DNA of 38,403 nucleotides from an uncultured Verrucomicrobiota bacterium (lineage in GTDB: Bacteria; Verrucomicrobiota; Verrucomicrobiia; Limisphaerales; UBA1319), in assembly GCA_903845125.1 (NCBI GenBank), contig CAIMWS010000553.1:1-38403 (forward strand), read 5' to 3'. Position 1 is the first letter of the stretch, and each line of letters starts with the position of its first letter. The notes under the pieces are model-generated. The model was given only the letters and a program-made list of their open reading frames with translations, was not told where the DNA came from and made no database searches. The position numbers and the translations under genes are program-made. This document shows, piece by piece, positions 35,701 through 38,403 of the stretch.

Positions 35701-36857
35701 ACCTGGCCGGCAACAAAGCCACCTTGCAGCCCACCGCCATCACGTTGAATGGCGCTCCGGTGAAGGCCCGCGGTACCATCGACCTGGGCGTTCCCGGTTA
35801 TGGCTATGATTTGGATCTCCAAGCCGGGGCGATCCCGATGGCGCCCTTCGCCAACACCTTCTCCCCCGCCACCAAGGGCCAGATCCATGGCGAAATCCTG
35901 GCGGCGGCCCAGATCAAGGGCGCCGGCACTTCCGGGCTCGATTTGCAGAAAAACCTGGTCGGCCAGATGTCGATGGTCGTCACCAACGCCAACATCACCC
36001 AGCTGAAGCAGATCCAGAAATTCGTGCTGCCGGCGGTAAAAATCGTTTTCCTGTTCAAGCAGCTTTCCAGCATGGAAAAGGCCACCGCCGCCACCAGCCT
36101 GGTCGGTGCGCTCACCCAAAAATTCGCCCCGAACAGCGCGGCGGGGCAATATATCACGATGATGGCCGATAAGCTCGATGGCGGCAAATCCGACGAATCG
36201 CTCGGCACGATCATCCTCAAGCTGCAGGCGGCCGGCGGAAGCATCGACTTCAAGCAGTTCTCGGCTTCCAACTCGACCTTCATGGTTTACGGCGCCGGGA
36301 ATATCGCGTTGAACCCGGTGCTGACCAATTCCGTGCTCAACCTGCCCATCAATGTGATCATTGCCACCCAGGGCACCAATATGGCCGCCTCCGCCTCCGC
36401 CCCGGCCCAGGAAGACAAATATCTGACCATTTCGGACACCATTGGCTCGCCCGGATACACCATCAATACGGAGAAGCTTCCGGAATCGATCAAAAGCCTC
36501 GGCCCGGCGGCCAACCTGATCCTCAAGCAGGCCAGCGCCCTGACCAAAGTCCCCAACATCAAGTTCAGCCAGTCGGGTGGCGGGGTTGGAGCCATCGGCG
36601 GCGGATCCACCGCGGAACTGCTGCAAGGCGTGGCGGGCCTGCTGCAGAAGCCGAAGGCGGGCGCCACCAATGCCGCCCCTGGCTCGGTATCCACCAACCA
36701 GGCGCCTGGCAACCAGACCATGGAACTGATCCAAGGGGTGGCAGGCCTGCTGCAGCGGCCCAAGCCCGGTGCCACCAATGCGCCCGCGGCGGCCAAAACC
36801 AACTCGCCGGCTGCGAATCCCGCCCCGGCCACCAATGCCGTGCAAAAGCCCAAATAA
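32784..36857 (+). CDS. Large AsmA-like envelope protein
   Basis: The 1357-residue product has a short basic N-terminus, one transmembrane helix at about 20-38 (LIGGGVVLALVAGYFIIG) and then more than 1200 residues of periplasmic, beta-strand-rich sequence. The N-terminal NRALEMEVSADSISLSLFSQCSIHGLKV pattern (about 50-80) and the C-terminal AsmA_2-like stretch are the signature of the AsmA/TamB/YhdP superfamily. Members form long lipid-conducting grooves between inner and outer membrane. Start 32784 is preferred because the helix and basic residues follow it directly. The last 80 residues are a low-complexity tail with a 36-residue repeat and Ala/Pro/Asn-rich ending. Confidence 0.75.
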   Translation: MNTVKKSLWKRLSTPRNLSLIGGGVVLALVAGYFIIGSSAFLKGFVLPKVNRALEMEVSADSISLSLFSQCSIHGLKVRVPGAEPLVEAQEAVVRYQLFSLLKGHINAQEVKLVSPVFKIIQTADGKNNLPPTKPAAAPGAQAATKPVVSLKNINVSQGRLLQQIASPDGSQQKVEISGLNLTIDRIENGQPGKITIDALAKIDQTQPLPGKLSTNHTVEAKLSGSLDLKLANDLLPWQHNLSGSLRLAIGQAQGAWSHLASAAVRLDCQVTPTQLNQLALRFERQNENWGGLSLSGPLDLVKQEASLKLEIGGIDRRVLNFIGGPYGLDFASTSLNSTNTLDIRKQGKSLWVRGRLAADPLSLQRQGLSSPKLNLGVDYSFSLDLANQSLLVERLNVQGRQEGREMIRAALNRPMTVVWNTQGRGFKESALELTVTNLNLQEWQAFLPVPDPQGSLNASGQILCQKDGQDIGAQFQVNIANFQAKSATNLMQLSRIDLNLTGGLHELRMLEVKEFRVEAAAGDQLMFQCKGSGTYDKDDRAMNWPMSFELNLPWAVNHLQITNFTAQSGGLRFLGLLTSENQVPIVKGSFTLDKFTGKYSIYEFANYEATLEATAEIKDRQLVLRLGRVTERQQFETGGRGDFTARFDATNATAYLSVQRLDVNRYSLLPYLKPWIAPLSFASGNLSGDVKVGYPQGVIVFGLTNVTATNLVVLDPSQLIPPIPLSFKVDQMDLSLDQKGLFKLNSAEVELLDGPNPCGHCSVKGAMDMNTKVSKFDIQLANVNQNALQPWLAERLAPRTLTSALVNGQVGLEIAAAKEVRLDLNLSVSNLVATETGAAPAAPMNLLLQVNYVSKTNLAEIKKFYVGLPATARARNQLQVSGQVDTSQTNAYVGEVNVQSDGLDLTPLYTIFAGGAKSTNAPAPKAPAAVAAKPAGPEQPLTLPFKNFNLNVKIDQFHLGEITASNLVTTLNLAGNKATLQPTAITLNGAPVKARGTIDLGVPGYGYDLDLQAGAIPMAPFANTFSPATKGQIHGEILAAAQIKGAGTSGLDLQKNLVGQMSMVVTNANITQLKQIQKFVLPAVKIVFLFKQLSSMEKATAATSLVGALTQKFAPNSAAGQYITMMADKLDGGKSDESLGTIILKLQAAGGSIDFKQFSASNSTFMVYGAGNIALNPVLTNSVLNLPINVIIATQGTNMAASASAPAQEDKYLTISDTIGSPGYTINTEKLPESIKSLGPAANLILKQASALTKVPNIKFSQSGGGVGAIGGGSTAELLQGVAGLLQKPKAGATNAAPGSVSTNQAPGNQTMELIQGVAGLLQRPKPGATNAPAAAKTNSPAANPAPATNAVQKPK
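36615..36800 (+). repeat. 36-codon tandem repeat at the 3' end of the AsmA-like gene
   Basis: Two copies start at 36615 and 36723, exactly 108 bases apart. The shared coding core is ELLQGVAGLLQKPKAGATNA in the first copy and ELIQGVAGLLQRPKPGATNA in the second. The second copy is less complete and runs into an Ala/Pro/Asn-rich tail. Copy number changes would keep the reading frame. Confidence 0.75.
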
Positions 36858-36887
36858 CGGCCCCGGCCAAACCCTGATCCTTAGCTT

Positions 36888-38267
36888 ATGCCAAACACCC
36901 AAATCGAATCCTACCTGCGCGACAACCAACAGCGGTTCATCGACCTCCTGTGCGAACATGTCCGGTTCCCCAGCATTTCCGCCCAGGCGGAGCACCGGAA
37001 AGACGTGGAAGCCTGCGCGGGCTGGCTGGTGACCCATTGTAAAAAAATCGGTTTGCAGGCCAGGCTCTGCCCCACTCCGGGCCATCCGGTGGTGCTGGCC
37101 AGGACGTTTACCACCCCCGCCCCCCGCAAGCCGCACTACATCGTTTATGGGCATTACGACGTGCAGCCGGTCGATCCCCTGGACCTTTGGTCCTCGCCGC
37201 CGTTTGAGCCGGTCGTCCAGAAAGGCCGGCTCTTTGGCCGGGGCACGAGCGATAATAAAGGCCAGCACCTGGCCCACCTCAACGCGGTGGAAGCCTATTT
37301 GAAAACCGGCACGGAATTGCCCTGCGACCTCACGTTTGTGATCGAAGGCGAGGAGGAGATCGGCAGCAATCACCTCGCCGATTTCCTGCAGAAAAACCGG
37401 CAGTCCCTGAAATGCCAGGGGGTCGTCATTTCGGATACCGGCATGCCCTCACTCAAGCATCCCGCGCTCACCTACGCGCTCCGGGGCATCGCCGCCCTGG
37501 GCATCCAGGTGACCGGGCCGGATCGGGACCTGCATTCAGGAATTTACGGCGGGTCCGTCGAAAATCCGGCCATGGCCTTGTGCCAGCTCCTGGCCCAGCT
37601 GCGCGACGCCGACGGGCGCATCGCCATCCCCGGCTTTTACGATGATGTGGTGCCGCTTTCGGATTACGAACGGGAGCAGCTGGCCCGCCTGCCCTACAGC
37701 GAAGCCGGCTACAAGAAGCACCTGGGGGTCAAAGCGCTGTTTGGCGAGGCGGGCTTCACCGCCGGGGAGCAGCGCAGCGCCCGCCCCACCCTGGAAATCA
37801 ACGGCCTCACCAGCGGCTACCAGGGTGAAGGCAGCAAAACCATCATCCCCTCCTGGGCCAAAGCCAAGCTGACCTGCCGACTGGTGCCCAACCAAAAGCC
37901 GGAAAAAGTGCTCCAGGCGGTGGCCGCACACCTGAAAAAGATCTGCCCGCCCACGGTGCGCCTGGAGATCAAGGCCGGCCATGGCGGCGCCCCGTTCCTG
38001 TTCTCGCCGGACGGCCCCAAAGCCAAAGCCGCCCTCCGGGCCCTGGAATCCGCCTTCAAGCATCCCGCCGTCCTGCTGCGCGAAGGGGGCTCCATCCCCA
38101 TCGTCAACGAGTTCCAGCGCATCCTCAAAACCGATGTCCTGCTCCTGGGCCTGGCCTTGCCGGACGACAACGCCCATTCGCCCAACGAGAAATTCGACCT
38201 GGCCTGCTACACCCAGGGCATGCGGCTCAGCACCCAGCTCTGGCCCGAGCTCGCCGCCGTGTCTTGA
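36888..38267 (+). CDS. M20-family dipeptidase
   Basis: The 459-residue product is a dinuclear zinc peptidase of the M20 family, closest in form to the CNDP/cytosolic non-specific dipeptidase branch. Visible metal and catalytic sites are H89 and D91 in GHYDVQPVD, D122 in GRGTSDNKGQ, the Glu cluster 155-157 in EGEEEIGS, Asp in ISDTGMPS, and His in NAHSPNEKF near the C-terminus. The lid/dimerisation domain carries DLHSGIYGG. Without a signal peptide it should act in the cytoplasm on short peptides. It starts 30 bases after the AsmA-like gene, so it may share its transcript. Confidence 0.88.
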   Translation: MPNTQIESYLRDNQQRFIDLLCEHVRFPSISAQAEHRKDVEACAGWLVTHCKKIGLQARLCPTPGHPVVLARTFTTPAPRKPHYIVYGHYDVQPVDPLDLWSSPPFEPVVQKGRLFGRGTSDNKGQHLAHLNAVEAYLKTGTELPCDLTFVIEGEEEIGSNHLADFLQKNRQSLKCQGVVISDTGMPSLKHPALTYALRGIAALGIQVTGPDRDLHSGIYGGSVENPAMALCQLLAQLRDADGRIAIPGFYDDVVPLSDYEREQLARLPYSEAGYKKHLGVKALFGEAGFTAGEQRSARPTLEINGLTSGYQGEGSKTIIPSWAKAKLTCRLVPNQKPEKVLQAVAAHLKKICPPTVRLEIKAGHGGAPFLFSPDGPKAKAALRALESAFKHPAVLLREGGSIPIVNEFQRILKTDVLLLGLALPDDNAHSPNEKFDLACYTQGMRLSTQLWPELAAVS

Positions 38268-38285
38268 GTTGCCACCGGGGGGATT

Positions 38286-38402
38286 TCAGGAGAGGAAGTC
38301 GCGCTCCAGGCAGCGCGCCAGGCGGAAAATTGCCTTCAGGATTTTGCCGCGGACCTGGATCAATTGGCGGTCCGCGCCGAAATCCCACGGCTCGGACATC
38401 AG
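38286..38402 (-). CDS. 3' end of an unidentified minus-strand gene
   Basis: The frame from the right edge reads LMSEPWDFGADRQLIQVRG, then KILKAIFRLARCLERDFLS and a TGA at 38288-38286. It is either the C-terminus of a larger gene or a 37-residue protein beginning at ATG 38399. The amphipathic, Arg-rich helix gives no family. It converges on the dipeptidase gene with an 18-base gap. Confidence 0.4.
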   Translation of the reverse strand: MMSEPWDFGADRQLIQVRGKILKAIFRLARCLERDFLS

Positions 38403-38403
38403 A

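Noticed and set aside
34800..37373. Long minus-strand frame (857 codons) opposite the AsmA-like and dipeptidase genes
   Set aside because: It crosses two good plus-strand genes, has no motif and is rich in His, Gly and Gln as expected for an antisense frame.

Overview
The window looks like a chromosomal segment of a Gram-negative, GC-rich member of the Verrucomicrobiota, probably near the Pedosphaera/Limisphaerales group. This is an inference from gene content: a DUF3568 lipoprotein, a secreted DUF1080 protein, a secreted protein with a DPDGDG-type calcium loop, a winged-helix 'GWIKLHRKLLEHP' protein, an HldD heptose epimerase (lipopolysaccharide, hence an outer membrane) and an AsmA-like giant. 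No rRNA, tRNA, CRISPR array, transposase or integrase was seen.

Layout. Bases 1-323 hold the start of a secreted protein gene (minus). Bases 324-932 are non-coding, with a 30-bp dyad, a good sigma-70-type promoter facing right and two hairpins, but no convincing gene. A winged-helix replication-initiator-like gene (minus, 933-1595) and a ~790-bp gene-poor stretch follow. Then come rpsO and pnp (2388-5055, plus), a terminator hairpin, and an overlapping batD/batE pair (5243-7917, plus).

Bases 7982-27775 (minus) form one tightly packed, largely translationally coupled operon of seven genes in the order pfaD-pfaA-pfaBC-oleA-oleB-oleC-oleD. The first three encode a complete type I iterative polyunsaturated fatty acid (PUFA) synthase: enoyl reductase; KS-AT-ACP-ACP-ACP-KR-DH; KS-CLF-AT-DH-DH. 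The last four encode the full head-to-head olefin pathway: OleA Claisen condensation, OleD ketoreduction, OleC beta-lactone formation, OleB decarboxylation. The expected product is a long polyunsaturated hydrocarbon made from two polyene acyl chains. The operon encodes no recognisable thioesterase, acyltransferase offloading domain or phosphopantetheinyl transferase, so direct hand-off from the synthase ACPs to OleA is an attractive hypothesis. A 21-bp inverted repeat sits 61-81 bases upstream of pfaD and could be its operator.

Bases 28179-38267 (plus) hold a DUF3568 lipoprotein gene and then a closely spaced series: secreted DUF1080 protein, ROK-like kinase, PIG-L-type deacetylase, hldD, a 1357-residue AsmA-like envelope protein and an M20 dipeptidase. 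The first three suggest sugar or amino-sugar catabolism; hldD and the AsmA-like gene concern the envelope. The window ends in the 3' end of an unidentified minus-strand gene.
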